Shown: piece after piece, positions 42,423-51,391 of the stretch | Numbering within the stretch: position 1 is the first letter of the stretch | Layout: every line of letters starts with the position of its first letter | Origin: Bradyrhizobium sp. MOS002 | GTDB lineage: Bacteria > Pseudomonadota > Alphaproteobacteria > Rhizobiales > Xanthobacteraceae | Assembly (NCBI RefSeq): GCF_003020115.1 | Contig: NZ_PYFX01000004.1 | Span: forward strand, 372,001 to 436,000 | Direction: 5' to 3' | DNA length: 64,000 nucleotides | Notes under the pieces: generated by a model | The model's input: only the letters and a program-made list of their open reading frames with translations | Database searches by the model: none | Told to the model about the DNA's origin: nothing | Translations under genes and position numbers: made by a program

Positions 42423-43232
42423 ATGCGTTCTAGTCCGCTGGATACGGGCCAGATGTATCATTTGATCGAACCGGCGGGATTTTTGGCGGGACCCATGGAA
42501 AAAGCGCACGACGTGCTGATCCGGAACCTGAGCGAGCACACCGCACTCGCACAGGAGGATGTTGCCGAAATTCGCGGGCTGACCTTCGTGCAGCGCGAGG
42601 TCGCGCCGAACGAGGATTTCATCCGCCAGGGTGACGAGCCCGAGCATTCGGTGCTGGTCGTCTCCGGCATGATCGCGCGCTACCATCTGCTCGACAGCGG
42701 CCAGCGGCAGTATCTCGCGTTCCATCTGTCTGGAGACCTGCCGGACTCCCAGGGACTGTTCATCGACCAGATGGACCACGGGCTGTGTGCGCTCGGGCCC
42801 GCCTCGGTGGCGTTCATCCCGCATCGCGAATTGTTCATTGCCTTCCGGCGACGGCCGACCTTCGCATTGTCGGTCTGGCGCGAGACGCTGCTCGATGCCG
42901 CGATCTTTCGCGAGGCGATCACCAACAACAGCGCCCGGCCGATGCACGCGCGCATGGCACACCTGTTCTGCGAGCTGTTCTACCGCGCCCGCGCAGCGCA
43001 GCTCGTCCGCGGCAATCGCTGCCGTCTGCCGATCAGCCTGGCGCAGCTCGGCGAGACGCTGGGCATGGCGATCGCGACGGTGAACCGGACGCTCGCCGAC
43101 CTCAGGCGGAGCGGGACCATGGACTTGCGCGACAGCGAGTTGATCGTCCTCAAATGGCGCGAACTGCAGCGGCTCGGAGGCTTCAGTCCGAGCTATCTGC
43201 ACCTCAAGCGTCAGTCGCCGCCGCGCGCGTGA
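42423..43232 (+). CDS. Crp/Fnr family regulator (second of three)
   Basis: 269 residues; starts at MYHLIEP (42453) or MEKAHDV (42495) are also possible. Effector domain about 35-150 (VAPNEDFIRQGDEPEHSVLV, GDLPDSQGLFIDQ) and winged helix (LAQLGETLGMAIATVNRTLA) with recognition helix A-T-V-N-R-T-L close to that of the first member. No Fe-S Cys. Together with the first it forms a divergent pair. It ends 22 bases inside the 3' end of the third gene, tail to tail. Signals and targets unknown. Confidence 0.9.
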   Translation: MRSSPLDTGQMYHLIEPAGFLAGPMEKAHDVLIRNLSEHTALAQEDVAEIRGLTFVQREVAPNEDFIRQGDEPEHSVLVVSGMIARYHLLDSGQRQYLAFHLSGDLPDSQGLFIDQMDHGLCALGPASVAFIPHRELFIAFRRRPTFALSVWRETLLDAAIFREAITNNSARPMHARMAHLFCELFYRARAAQLVRGNRCRLPISLAQLGETLGMAIATVNRTLADLRRSGTMDLRDSELIVLKWRELQRLGGFSPSYLHLKRQSPPRA

Positions 43233-43963
43233 GGCCGCAAACCGTCAACCGGCGGCAGATGTCGCGCGCCCAGCACTTCGTCAAAATGCTTCTTCACCCA
43301 ATCGTTGCAACGGCAGGCTCTGGCTTCGAGCGCCGGCGCGTCGAGGATCAGGATGGCGCCACGGCGTGTCGCGAGGATCCGCCTCGCCTTGAACATCTGG
43401 ATGACGCGGCTGGCATAGCTGCGGGACACGCCGAGCATCCCGGCAAGCTGCTCGTGGGTGAGGGGGATCTCGGGGCCGCCGACGTGCTCCTGCGCGGAGA
43501 TGATCCACTTGGCGGCGCGCTGCTCGATCGAATGCGCGGCATTGCAGGCCGCGGTCTGGAGCAGCTGCGCGAACTGGCAGTCGCCATAGCGCGAGAAGAC
43601 CTGCTGGAGCGTGACCGACCTCTGCTGGGCCTGCTCGAGCGCGCGCAGCGGCAGCCGGACCAGGGCGCCGCCCAGCTTCACGACGATGCGCGAATAGGCC
43701 AGCGAGGCGCTGCGGCCGGCGGCAATGCCCACCGCGCCCTCACGCCCGACCAGCAGGCTTTCGACCTCGCGATCGTCCTCGACCGGCACGGCGAACGACA
43801 CGAGCGTGGAGCGGCAGGGAAAATGGACCGCCGCGACCTCGTCGCCGGCGTGATACAGGACGTGGCTCGCCTCGAGTTCGACCGGCTGGAGGTGCGGCGC
43901 GAGCAGTTCGAAATCCGGGCGGCTGAGCTGCTGAAGAAGATCGTTCTGGGCCCGACCGGTCAC
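43211..43963 (-). CDS. Crp/Fnr family regulator (third of three)
   Basis: 250 residues from a GTG at 43963. Effector domain (HVLYHAGDEVAAVHFP, VGREGAVGIAAGRS) then winged helix (LTHEQLAGMLGVSRSYASRV) with recognition helix S-R-S-Y-A-S-R, which differs from the other two, so it should read a different site. VGREGAVG-type Crp/Fnr proteins are a rhizobial subgroup. No Fe-S Cys cluster near the N-terminus. The tail overlaps the second gene by 22 bases. Confidence 0.9.
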   Translation of the reverse strand: MTGRAQNDLLQQLSRPDFELLAPHLQPVELEASHVLYHAGDEVAAVHFPCRSTLVSFAVPVEDDREVESLLVGREGAVGIAAGRSASLAYSRIVVKLGGALVRLPLRALEQAQQRSVTLQQVFSRYGDCQFAQLLQTAACNAAHSIEQRAAKWIISAQEHVGGPEIPLTHEQLAGMLGVSRSYASRVIQMFKARRILATRRGAILILDAPALEARACRCNDWVKKHFDEVLGARHLPPVDGLRPHARGGD

Positions 43964-44343
43964 GTGTGTTGCTCTGGCCGGGAATCGGCACCGGCCAGAA
44001 CCCTACGTTTCCGCGACGGAGCCGACGGTTCCAAAGTGCACACAAGGCGTTTTTCAGCCGTTGAAAAAATTGTCTCCGGCTTACGGAATTCCGGAAACTG
44101 CCGGCGAGGGGCACAGCACGCGAGGCACTGGCACGCGAGGGTCATGGCGGGGCCGAACCCTGCGGCCTTCAACTTCACGAGCTCTGTGCAGCAGTGCACA
44201 CAGCAGAGGTGCGGATCGGCGTATCGTCCTCGTCGCCGAGCGCGCACCCCGTGCGCTCTGCCCGACGGACCGCCGGCCTATAACTCAAACGCCGCCGGGC
44301 CGGCGGGCCCGAGGGCGGCCAGGATGTTCATCACCGATGTTCA
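43964..44343. other. Gap with inverted repeats between the Crp/Fnr trio and the next gene
   Basis: Two inverted repeats stand out. TTTTTCA-GCCGT-TGAAAAA (44050-44068) is a 7-bp perfect dyad about 90 bases upstream of the third Crp/Fnr gene. TGTGC-AGCAGT-GCACA (44185-44200) has the geometry of a Crp/Fnr site. No gene was supported; the frames here are short and lack ribosome sites. Confidence 0.5.
44185..44200. promoter_or_regulatory. Candidate Crp/Fnr-type operator
   Basis: TGTGC-AGCAGT-GCACA is a perfect 5-6-5 dyad and matches the CRP consensus at eight of ten defined bases. It agrees with the dyad at 22386 at TGTG, AGCAG and CACA. It could serve the third Crp/Fnr gene. Confidence 0.4.
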
Positions 44344-44580
44344 TCACCCGAAGCGTGCTTCGCAATCGTGCGCGGGGCGGCTTTTTTCCGCGTGGGCGCG
44401 ATAGGCATCGATCGCCCTGTTGGCGAGCATCAGTTGCCGGCGCTCACCGGTCCTGAGCTGGGCCTCAATGGCGTCGAGCAGGACGTTCGCCGTCTCGTCC
44501 GGAGAGCCGAGCTCTCCGCTCTGCTCCAGGAAGCTCCAGGCGATGAAGAATGCGTTCTCGACGGTGCAGCGAATGGACAT
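44344..44580 (-). CDS. Small cytoplasmic protein near the Flp pilin gene
   Basis: 78 residues from ATG 44580. No signal or membrane span. It is mostly helical: AFFIAWSFLEQSGELGSPDE, then LLDAIEAQLRTGERRQLMLA. The pattern with a conserved-looking TGERRQLMLANRAIDAYR stretch is known to me only from unnamed Bradyrhizobium proteins. The region after it is Arg-rich and ends CEARFG. It is 71 bases downstream of the pilin gene on the same strand and may share its transcript. Function unknown. Confidence 0.65.
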   Translation of the reverse strand: MSIRCTVENAFFIAWSFLEQSGELGSPDETANVLLDAIEAQLRTGERRQLMLANRAIDAYRAHAEKSRPAHDCEARFG

Positions 44581-44651
44581 GGCTGCCAACGCGGCGCGGC
44601 CATTGCCGTTCCGCGCGACAGACGAATGCCGTGTATTAACGCGTGCCCGCG

Positions 44652-44813
44652 TTACTTCAGCGAGCTGCTGATCGAGGTGAACTTTTTGTTCAGCGTCGCG
44701 CCGAGGTTGTTGACGACGGCGATGATCGCCAGCGCGATGCCGGCGGCGATCAGGCCGTACTCGATCGCGGTGGCGCCGGATTCGTCGGCGAGGAAGCGGC
44801 GGATGGTCTGCAT
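44652..44813 (-). CDS. Flp family type IVb pilin
   Basis: 53 residues. MQTIRRFLADESGATAIEYG is the prepilin signature (cleavage by TadV-type peptidase before ATAIEYG, with the essential Glu), followed by the hydrophobic LIAAGIALAIIAVV helix and a short Lys/Ser tail. Flp pilins polymerise through the Tad secretion machinery to make adhesive bundles. No tad or cpa genes are next to it, so this is a solitary pilin that must use machinery encoded elsewhere. It is short but the signature is unambiguous. Confidence 0.9.
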   Translation of the reverse strand: MQTIRRFLADESGATAIEYGLIAAGIALAIIAVVNNLGATLNKKFTSISSSLK

Positions 44814-44957
44814 GGTCTTGCCAGAATTCCATAAGAGAGCTGGCGAGGACCATAGTCCGCAGAGAGCGGGTTCCCCTATCCGGAACCCCGGCTTGCGTCA
44901 ATTTCGAGTTAATCGCGACACATACCGATCTCCGTCGCCTCGTGCTTCTCGCGCGTC

Positions 44958-46016
44958 CTAGTTCTTGAGCACGATGCGGCCGACGACCTTGCCGGCGCGA
45001 AGCTCGTCGATCCATGTCTGGACGTCGCTCATCGGCTCCTCGCGCATCGGCGTCGGCTTGATCTTGCCGGCACGGGCGAGCGCCATCAGTTCGTGAGCCT
45101 CGGTGAGCGTGCCGACCATGAAGCCCTCGATGGTCATGCGCTTGTAGACCCATTGCACCATCGGCAGCGTGAACTGACCGCCCATCAGGCCGGAGACCAC
45201 GATCTTGCCTCCGCGCGCGGCGACGGCGACCGCGAAAGCCATGGATTTCTCGTTGCCGGCGAAATCGACGATCTCGTCGAAGCCGCCCTCGGTCTCCTTG
45301 AGGATGCGCTTGATCACGTCGGGCTCGGCCGGATCGTAGGCCACCGCGGCGCCGTTCTTCAGCGCGGTCTCGCGCGCGGCACCGCTGAGGTCGGCGACCG
45401 TGATCGGTTGCTTGAACATGGCCTCCGCGAAGGAAAGGCCCATCATGCCGACGCCGCCGAGGCCGATCAGCAGGAGATTGCGCTGGCGGGGACGGTCGAC
45501 CAGACGCTTGAGCGCGCCATAGGCGGTGACGCCGGAGCACATCAAGGTCGCGGCCTGGTTGACGGGCAGGGGATCGTAGTCGAGCAGATATTTCGCGTCG
45601 GGCACCAGCACGTGGGTGGCGAAGCCGCCGTCGATGGAGACGCCGAGAAAGCGCTGCCTGGCGCAGAGGTTCTCGTCGCCATTGGCGCAGTCGCGGCACT
45701 GGCCGCAACCGATCCACGGAAACACCGCCTTCTTGCTGCCGACGAGACCGGCGAATACGTCGGAGCCGACTTCGTCGACCACGCCCGCGATCTCGTGGCC
45801 GAGCGTGAAGGGCAGCGTCATGCCGCGCGTGGTGTCGAGCTTCTTGCCGCCGCCGAGATCGGCGTAGCCGTCCTGGATGTGCAGATCGGAGTGGCAGAGG
45901 CCGCAGCGCTCGATGCGCACCAGCACCTCTCGTCCTTGCGGCTTCGGCGTGTCGACGATGGTCTCGCACAGCGGCGCATCGAACTTGACCAGGGACTGCC
46001 GACGCATCAACGCCAT
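44958..46016 (-). CDS. Zinc-dependent alcohol dehydrogenase
   Basis: 352 residues from ATG 46016 (GGAGGAAG upstream). Medium-chain dehydrogenase: catalytic zinc ligands C38 in ERCGLCHSD and the GHE motif near 74, structural zinc Cys in CGQCRDCANGDENLC (near 103-117), and NAD-binding GLGGVGMMGL near 180. Oxidises alcohols or reduces aldehydes; the exact substrate is not readable. It lies just after rsmA (16 bases) on the same strand. Paralogues are common in rhizobia. Confidence 0.9.
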   Translation of the reverse strand: MALMRRQSLVKFDAPLCETIVDTPKPQGREVLVRIERCGLCHSDLHIQDGYADLGGGKKLDTTRGMTLPFTLGHEIAGVVDEVGSDVFAGLVGSKKAVFPWIGCGQCRDCANGDENLCARQRFLGVSIDGGFATHVLVPDAKYLLDYDPLPVNQAATLMCSGVTAYGALKRLVDRPRQRNLLLIGLGGVGMMGLSFAEAMFKQPITVADLSGAARETALKNGAAVAYDPAEPDVIKRILKETEGGFDEIVDFAGNEKSMAFAVAVAARGGKIVVSGLMGGQFTLPMVQWVYKRMTIEGFMVGTLTEAHELMALARAGKIKPTPMREEPMSDVQTWIDELRAGKVVGRIVLKN

Positions 46017-46032
46017 ATTTCTTCCTCCGAAA

Positions 46033-46893
46033 TTATCTCTCTGTTTCGCTGCGTATATTGGCCAATTCACGGGCCATGGCAACAAAGCCGGAAATCGGAA
46101 CGGTCTCCGCGCGCCGCGTCGCATCGACGCCGGCAGCTGCGGCGAGCCGCGCGGGATCGGCGCCGAGCGACTTCAGGCTTTGCCGCAGCATCTTGCGGCG
46201 CTGGCCGAAGGCGGCGGCGGCGACCTGTTCGAGCAGCTTGCGATCGCAGGCGAGAGGCGTTTCGCGCGGGATCAGTCGCACAACGGAAGACGTAACCTTC
46301 GGCGGCGGCACGAAGGCGGACGGCGCGATGTCGAACAGGATCTTGGTCTCGCAGCGCCAGTTGGCGAGCACGCCGAGCCGGCCGAACGCCTCCTCGTCCT
46401 CGCGCGCCACGATGCGCTCGCCGACCTCGCGCTGGAACATCAGGACCATCATGTCGTACCAGGGCGGCCAGGGTTCGGTGGTGAGCCAGCCGACGAGAAG
46501 GTGGGTCGCGATGTTGTAGGGCAGGTTGGCGACGATTTTTGCTCTTTCGCCTGATAGCAGCGGGCCTGGATCGAAGGTCATGGCGTCGCCATGCACGATC
46601 TCGAGACGGCCGGGATAGCGCGCGGAAATATCCTGCAAGGCAGGGATCGCGCGCTCGTCATGCTCGATGGCGATGACGCGTCTGGCGCCGAGCGCGAGCA
46701 AGGCGCGCGTCAACCCGCCCGGACCAGGACCGATCTCGATGATGGTGGAGTCCTCGAGCGGAGCCGCCGCACGTGCGATGCGCGCGGTGAGATTGAGGTC
46801 GAGGAGGAAGTTCTGGCCGAGCGATTTGCGCGCCGACAAAGCGTGCTGGCGAATGACCTCGCGAAGCGGCGGGAGGTCGTCGATCGCGCTCAT
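46033..46893 (-). CDS. rsmA: 16S rRNA dimethyladenosine transferase
   Basis: 286 residues. Dimethylates two adjacent adenines in helix 45 of 16S rRNA late in 30S assembly. SLGQNFLLD near 24-32, the SAM motif [12 protein letters not shown] at 51-62, and NLPYN near 122 with the FQREVGERI helix are the KsgA/RsmA set. Its ATG overlaps the pdxA stop by four bases. Last of the lptF-...-rsmA run. Confidence 0.96.
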   Translation of the reverse strand: MSAIDDLPPLREVIRQHALSARKSLGQNFLLDLNLTARIARAAAPLEDSTIIEIGPGPGGLTRALLALGARRVIAIEHDERAIPALQDISARYPGRLEIVHGDAMTFDPGPLLSGERAKIVANLPYNIATHLLVGWLTTEPWPPWYDMMVLMFQREVGERIVAREDEEAFGRLGVLANWRCETKILFDIAPSAFVPPPKVTSSVVRLIPRETPLACDRKLLEQVAAAAFGQRRKMLRQSLKSLGADPARLAAAAGVDATRRAETVPISGFVAMARELANIRSETER

Positions 46894-47906
46894 CGGGTTT
46901 TCGCAGCCGCCATCCGGCTCGCAAGCCTCAACGCGGCGATCAGGCTTGCCGGATTGGCCTTGCCGGTGCCGGCGATGTCGAAGGCGGTGCCGTGGTCGGG
47001 CGAGGTGCGGATGAAGGGCAGGCCGAGCGTGACGTTGACCGCGTCGTCGAAGGCCACCGTCTTGATCGGGATCAGCGCCTGATCGTGGTACATGCAGACG
47101 GCGCAGTCATAGCTGTTTCGCGCGGCTTCGTGGAACATGGTGTCGGCGGGGAGCGGTCCCTTCGCTTCTATGCCGTCGCTGCGCAACGTCTTGATCGCCG
47201 GCGCGATCACGGTCTGCTCCTCGTGGCCGAGCGAGCCGTCCTCGCCCGCGTGCGGATTGAGGCCGGAAATCGCGATGCGCGGATTCGTGATGCCGAAGCG
47301 GGATTTGAGTTCGGTCGCGACGATGCGCACGGTCGAGACGATCAGCTCGCTGGTGAGCTGGGCCAGTGCATCGCGCAAGGAGATGTGGATGGTCACGGGC
47401 ACCACGGCGAGCCGCGGCGACCACAGCATCATCACCGGCTGCGGCACCCGACCGTCTTCCGCGGCGAGCTCGGCGAGGAATTCGGTATGGCCGGGATGGC
47501 GGAAGCCGGCGCGATAGAGCACGCTCTTGGCGATCGGATTGGTGACGACGGCACCAGCGCGGCCCTCGCGGACATCAGTGACCGCCTGGCGGATCGAGGC
47601 GAGCGCGGCCGGCGCGCTCGATGCGTCGGGCTTGCCGGGCTCGGCGCTCGCGGGCTCGCCGGTCGCAACCACGGGCAGGGCCTCGGGGAAGGCGGCCTCG
47701 GCCTCGCCGGCGCTCACCGAAGCGATCCTGATTTCGGCGCCGAGCGCCTTGGCGCGGCGGGCGATCAGTGCCTCGTTGCCGAGCAGATAGAAGGCGGGCA
47801 GATCCAGTTCGCGGCGCTTGAGCCAGGCTGCGATGGTGATGTCGGGCCCGATGCCGGCAGGCTCTCCCAGCGTCAGGGCGAGGGGCTTGGCAGGCTGCTT
47901 GGCCAT
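46890..47906 (-). CDS. pdxA: 4-hydroxythreonine-4-phosphate dehydrogenase
   Basis: 338 residues from ATG 47906, which overlaps the surA stop by one base. PLP (vitamin B6) synthesis step. [14 protein letters not shown] at the start, GHTEFLAEL with metal His, [14 protein letters not shown] and [12 protein letters not shown] with metal His, and [12 protein letters not shown] at the end are all present. The frame is open 48 codons further upstream but overlaps surA. Coupled on both sides. Confidence 0.96.
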   Translation of the reverse strand: MAKQPAKPLALTLGEPAGIGPDITIAAWLKRRELDLPAFYLLGNEALIARRAKALGAEIRIASVSAGEAEAAFPEALPVVATGEPASAEPGKPDASSAPAALASIRQAVTDVREGRAGAVVTNPIAKSVLYRAGFRHPGHTEFLAELAAEDGRVPQPVMMLWSPRLAVVPVTIHISLRDALAQLTSELIVSTVRIVATELKSRFGITNPRIAISGLNPHAGEDGSLGHEEQTVIAPAIKTLRSDGIEAKGPLPADTMFHEAARNSYDCAVCMYHDQALIPIKTVAFDDAVNVTLGLPFIRTSPDHGTAFDIAGTGKANPASLIAALRLASRMAAAKTR

Positions 47907-48847
47907 CAGCGGTTGCGATACTCGATCATCGCCGCCTTGCGGAGATCCTCGAGATAGGCCTTCTGGGTCTTCTCGTACTTCTCCTGATACATCTTCTCGC
48001 GAACCTCGCGCTTCTTCGGCGTGTCGATCATGGTCGGCTTGCGCGAGCACAGCACCACCATCTCGATGCCCGCCTTGGTCGTCTCGGGCGCGGTCAGGTG
48101 GCCGATCGGCGTGTCGTCGAGGACCTTGCGCAATGCCTCGGGCAATTCAGCGGTGGTCTTGGTGACGATATCGCGGATGGTGGCGTTCGGCGTGGAGCGG
48201 AACAGCGAATTGGCTTCTTCGCAGCTTCCGACGCGCGAGCGATATTGCTCGGCTTCCTTATGCCGCGTCTCCAGGAACGCCGGCGACGAGCCGCGCGGCA
48301 CGATCAGCACGATCGGCTGCATCTTGTATTCGGTGCCCTCGATCTGCAGCTTGTCGCCGGTCTGGGCCTGTACGGCCTGCGCGACGTCCTTCTCGCCGAC
48401 CAACAGCTTCTCCTTGAAGCGGCCGCGCACGAGGCTGGTCCAGACCATCTCGGCCTTCATGCGGCTCTTCAGGGTTTCAGGACGGACGCCCTTGACCTCG
48501 AGCGACTTGGTGAGCTGGTCCGTTGAGATGCGCATGCGCTGCGCCATGCCATCGTAGGACTGGTTGATGTCGGAGACGCCGGGGTCGACCCCGTATTTCT
48601 TGCCTTCCTTCATCTTCACCCGGTCGTCGATCAGCTCGTTGATGACCTCCTGACGGGACGGTGTCTTCTGCGTCGTCAGCTGGTCGAGCTTGGAGCGCTG
48701 ATCGATGTCGAAGTCGGTGATGGGATCGCCGTTGACCATCACGACGATGTTCTGCGCGCGCGACTGCGTGCCGGCCAGGAGCAGGGCGGCGAGGACGAGG
48801 AAGAGGCGGAAGACAGGCAATGGGATCGTCATATTTGTCGCTCGCAT
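47906..48847 (-). CDS. surA: SurA-type periplasmic chaperone
   Basis: 313 residues; a start at MTIPLPV (48832) is also possible. Signal peptide to about residue 31 (ending QSRAQ). NIVVMVNGDPITDFDIDQRS is the SurA N-domain opening, with LIDDRVKMKEGKKYGV after it. The parvulin part is short and degraded compared with E. coli SurA (two parvulin domains, 428 residues), which is typical of alphaproteobacterial SurA. Helps outer-membrane proteins such as LptD to fold; its place right after lptD fits. Confidence 0.92.
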   Translation of the reverse strand: MRATNMTIPLPVFRLFLVLAALLLAGTQSRAQNIVVMVNGDPITDFDIDQRSKLDQLTTQKTPSRQEVINELIDDRVKMKEGKKYGVDPGVSDINQSYDGMAQRMRISTDQLTKSLEVKGVRPETLKSRMKAEMVWTSLVRGRFKEKLLVGEKDVAQAVQAQTGDKLQIEGTEYKMQPIVLIVPRGSSPAFLETRHKEAEQYRSRVGSCEEANSLFRSTPNATIRDIVTKTTAELPEALRKVLDDTPIGHLTAPETTKAGIEMVVLCSRKPTMIDTPKKREVREKMYQEKYEKTQKAYLEDLRKAAMIEYRNR

Positions 48848-48901
48848 GTCAGCCGCGGTGAACCTGCGATCGGGAACACGCGGCCGGCACCTTCAAACCA
48901 A

Positions 48902-51391
48902 TCACTGGAGTCCGCCGCCGGAACTGCTGGTCGTCGCTGTGTTCGCCAGCGTGCGCAAGCCGATCTGGAACATGATCGCGTGGTTCAACACGGGCGGCGT
49001 CGCGCCTGCGGAATAGCTATAGGCAGTTACATAGTTCAAGCCGAGCACAAAACAATCGTCGACGTAGCCGGCACCGAGCACATACTGGTTGATCTTGTTG
49101 GCCTCCAGGTCCCAGCGCGCCGAGCCCGTGACCACCCAATTGGCCGCGACCTTGATCGAGCCCGACGTCAGGATGCCCTCGCGGCGGGTCAGATAGCCGA
49201 GCTCCGGCTGCGCCGCGTAATTGCCGTACAGCATGCTGACTGACCAGCGGTTGAAGTTGGCGCGGCCTTCCGCCTCGAAGCGCTGGATGTTCCAGGTCTG
49301 CTCGTCCATGCGCGAGCGAACGCTGAACGTATAGGTGCTGTTGGGCGAATAGGCGGCGCTCGCCACATAGTCGGAGCGCGGCCTTTGCAGGCCGGAATCC
49401 ACGCCGGTATTGATGGAGTCCTGGACCGCGAAGGAGTTCATGCCGAACAGCTGGTAGGACTGGCCGAACAGCGTCTTGATGGCGCCGCCCCTGTCGAACT
49501 GCGTGGTGGACTGCACGCCGACATTGGCGCGGCCGCCGCCCTCGACACGGTCGTAGCCGGAGAACTTGTCGACGCTGAACAGGTTCGAGGCGTCGAACAC
49601 CATGCTTTGCGCGTCCTCGTTGGGGAGCTTGCCGGCATAGGTCTCGTTCGGCCGGATGATGATCTGCGCGATCGGCTCGATGGTCGTCGAGCCCCAGGGC
49701 TGAACGTTGATGAAGGGGTAGCGGTACTCGAGGCCCACGGTCGGCATCAGGCGGAACGCCTGGGTGTCGCCGACAGGGAGATAGTTCGACACGCCCGGCT
49801 GGTTGGAGACCGAGGAGTTGATCGCATCGGCGCGGAGAATGGCGAACGGCGTCCAGATTTCACCAAACGGATCGGTGAAGGACTTGCGCCACTGCGCTTC
49901 GGCCGTCAGGCGGGTGTAGGTGCCCGGGAAGCCGCGCAGCAGGCACTGCGACGGCGTACGCGCGAGCGGATCGGCCGACACCGTCGTGCAAAGGCCGTTG
50001 GTGTTGGCGAGCGTCGTGATCGGATCGAACACCGCGGTGTCACGCGACAGGTTCACGAAATTGGTCTTGTAGCTGAACTCGCCGCCGAACACCGGATAGT
50101 TCAGCACGTTCGAGTAGTCGATCACGGGGTAGACGACCGGCACCTGGCTCTGGTTGCCCGAGTAACTCAGCCAGTACATCGTGCGCGCGTCGAAAAAGCT
50201 GCGATTGCCGACACCGGTCAGGTAAAGCTGCGAGAGTGCATCCGTCGGCAGATACAGGAACGAGCCCAGTGGATCGCGATACTGCGACAACCGATAGTCC
50301 GAGAAGAAATAATAGTCGGACATCAGGACTCCGTCCCAACCCCAGACCCATTTGTCGTTCAGCGCGAACTGACCCTTGGTGTCGACGGCGCCGCGGAACT
50401 GCTTGTCGCCGGGCTGGCCGGCGAGCGCGTTGCGATCGAGCTGGTCGATGCCGTAGACGCGGATCTGATAGGCACCGTCCATCAGGCGCTGGCGGAATTC
50501 GGCCTGGAACAGCACGCCCTGCTTGGACGTGATGCGCGGGTTGAAGGTCGCGTCCATGTCGGGCGCGATCGCCCAGTAGAACGGAACCTCGACGCCATAG
50601 CCGAACGGCGTATTCGACGTGAAGCCCGGCATCAGGAAGCCGGTCTTGCGCTTCACGGTCGGGTCGGGCGTCGAGAAATAGGGCATATAGGCGATCGGCA
50701 CGCCGAAGAATTCGAGCTGCGCCGTCTCGAAATACAGCATCTTCTCCTGCTGGTCGTGGATGATGCGCGCACCCTTGACCTGCCATAGCGGAGGCTTCTT
50801 CGGATCGTCCTTGCACGGCGCGCAGGCCGTGTAGACGCCGTTCTCGAACACCGTGTAGTTGCCGCTGGATCGATCGGAGCGGCTCGCCGCCATGCGGGTC
50901 TGGTCGGCCGTGTCGACGCGCAGCGAATCGACGAACCCGTCTCGGTAGTCGTCGGAAAGGTCCAGGATCTCGGCATAGGTGATCTTGCCGTCGGCATCCG
51001 TCATGCGGATGTTGCCTTCGGCATGGAGCCGCTTGGTCTTCTGGTCGTAGACGACCTTGTCGGCCTCGACGCTGGTGCCGTTGTAGAACAGCTGGACGTT
51101 ACCAACCGCGGAGACGCGCGAATTGTTGTAGTCGTAGTCGACCTCGGTCGCCTGAACCAGCATCTGGTTGTCGTTGACGGCCTTCGGCGGCTTCGCACGC
51201 GGCGGCAGCGGATTGTAGGTGAAGCTCTGGGCGGAGGCCGGCGCCACGGCGGCAACATCCATCAGGCCACCGAGCGATGCTACGGCGGCGACAGCAAACA
51301 GGAACCTGCGAATGGACAAGCCACACCCGTTCGCGCGCACCAATGTGCGCCGCGTCAAACGAGACACGGGCCCTCGGTGGACGGCCGTCAC
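48902..51391 (-). CDS. lptD: LPS assembly protein LptD
   Basis: 829 residues from a GTG at 51391, which overlaps the lptG stop by one base and has AGGAGGA nine bases before it; the frame is open 22 codons further. Signal peptide about 1-51 (ending ASAQ), an OstA/LptA-like beta-jellyroll part (MLVQATEVDYDYNNSRVSAV, VEADKVVYDQKTKRLHAEGN) and the C-terminal 26-stranded barrel (ending in aromatic strands). Exports LPS to the outer leaflet with LptE. Two Cys pairs are present (near 190, 450). Confidence 0.95.
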   Translation of the reverse strand: MTAVHRGPVSRLTRRTLVRANGCGLSIRRFLFAVAAVASLGGLMDVAAVAPASAQSFTYNPLPPRAKPPKAVNDNQMLVQATEVDYDYNNSRVSAVGNVQLFYNGTSVEADKVVYDQKTKRLHAEGNIRMTDADGKITYAEILDLSDDYRDGFVDSLRVDTADQTRMAASRSDRSSGNYTVFENGVYTACAPCKDDPKKPPLWQVKGARIIHDQQEKMLYFETAQLEFFGVPIAYMPYFSTPDPTVKRKTGFLMPGFTSNTPFGYGVEVPFYWAIAPDMDATFNPRITSKQGVLFQAEFRQRLMDGAYQIRVYGIDQLDRNALAGQPGDKQFRGAVDTKGQFALNDKWVWGWDGVLMSDYYFFSDYRLSQYRDPLGSFLYLPTDALSQLYLTGVGNRSFFDARTMYWLSYSGNQSQVPVVYPVIDYSNVLNYPVFGGEFSYKTNFVNLSRDTAVFDPITTLANTNGLCTTVSADPLARTPSQCLLRGFPGTYTRLTAEAQWRKSFTDPFGEIWTPFAILRADAINSSVSNQPGVSNYLPVGDTQAFRLMPTVGLEYRYPFINVQPWGSTTIEPIAQIIIRPNETYAGKLPNEDAQSMVFDASNLFSVDKFSGYDRVEGGGRANVGVQSTTQFDRGGAIKTLFGQSYQLFGMNSFAVQDSINTGVDSGLQRPRSDYVASAAYSPNSTYTFSVRSRMDEQTWNIQRFEAEGRANFNRWSVSMLYGNYAAQPELGYLTRREGILTSGSIKVAANWVVTGSARWDLEANKINQYVLGAGYVDDCFVLGLNYVTAYSYSAGATPPVLNHAIMFQIGLRTLANTATTSSSGGGLQ

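Noticed and set aside
44581..45969. 540-codon minus-strand frame running through the pilin and alcohol dehydrogenase genes
   Set aside because: Only its last 78 codons look real; the rest is an alternate frame of the dehydrogenase and pilin genes.
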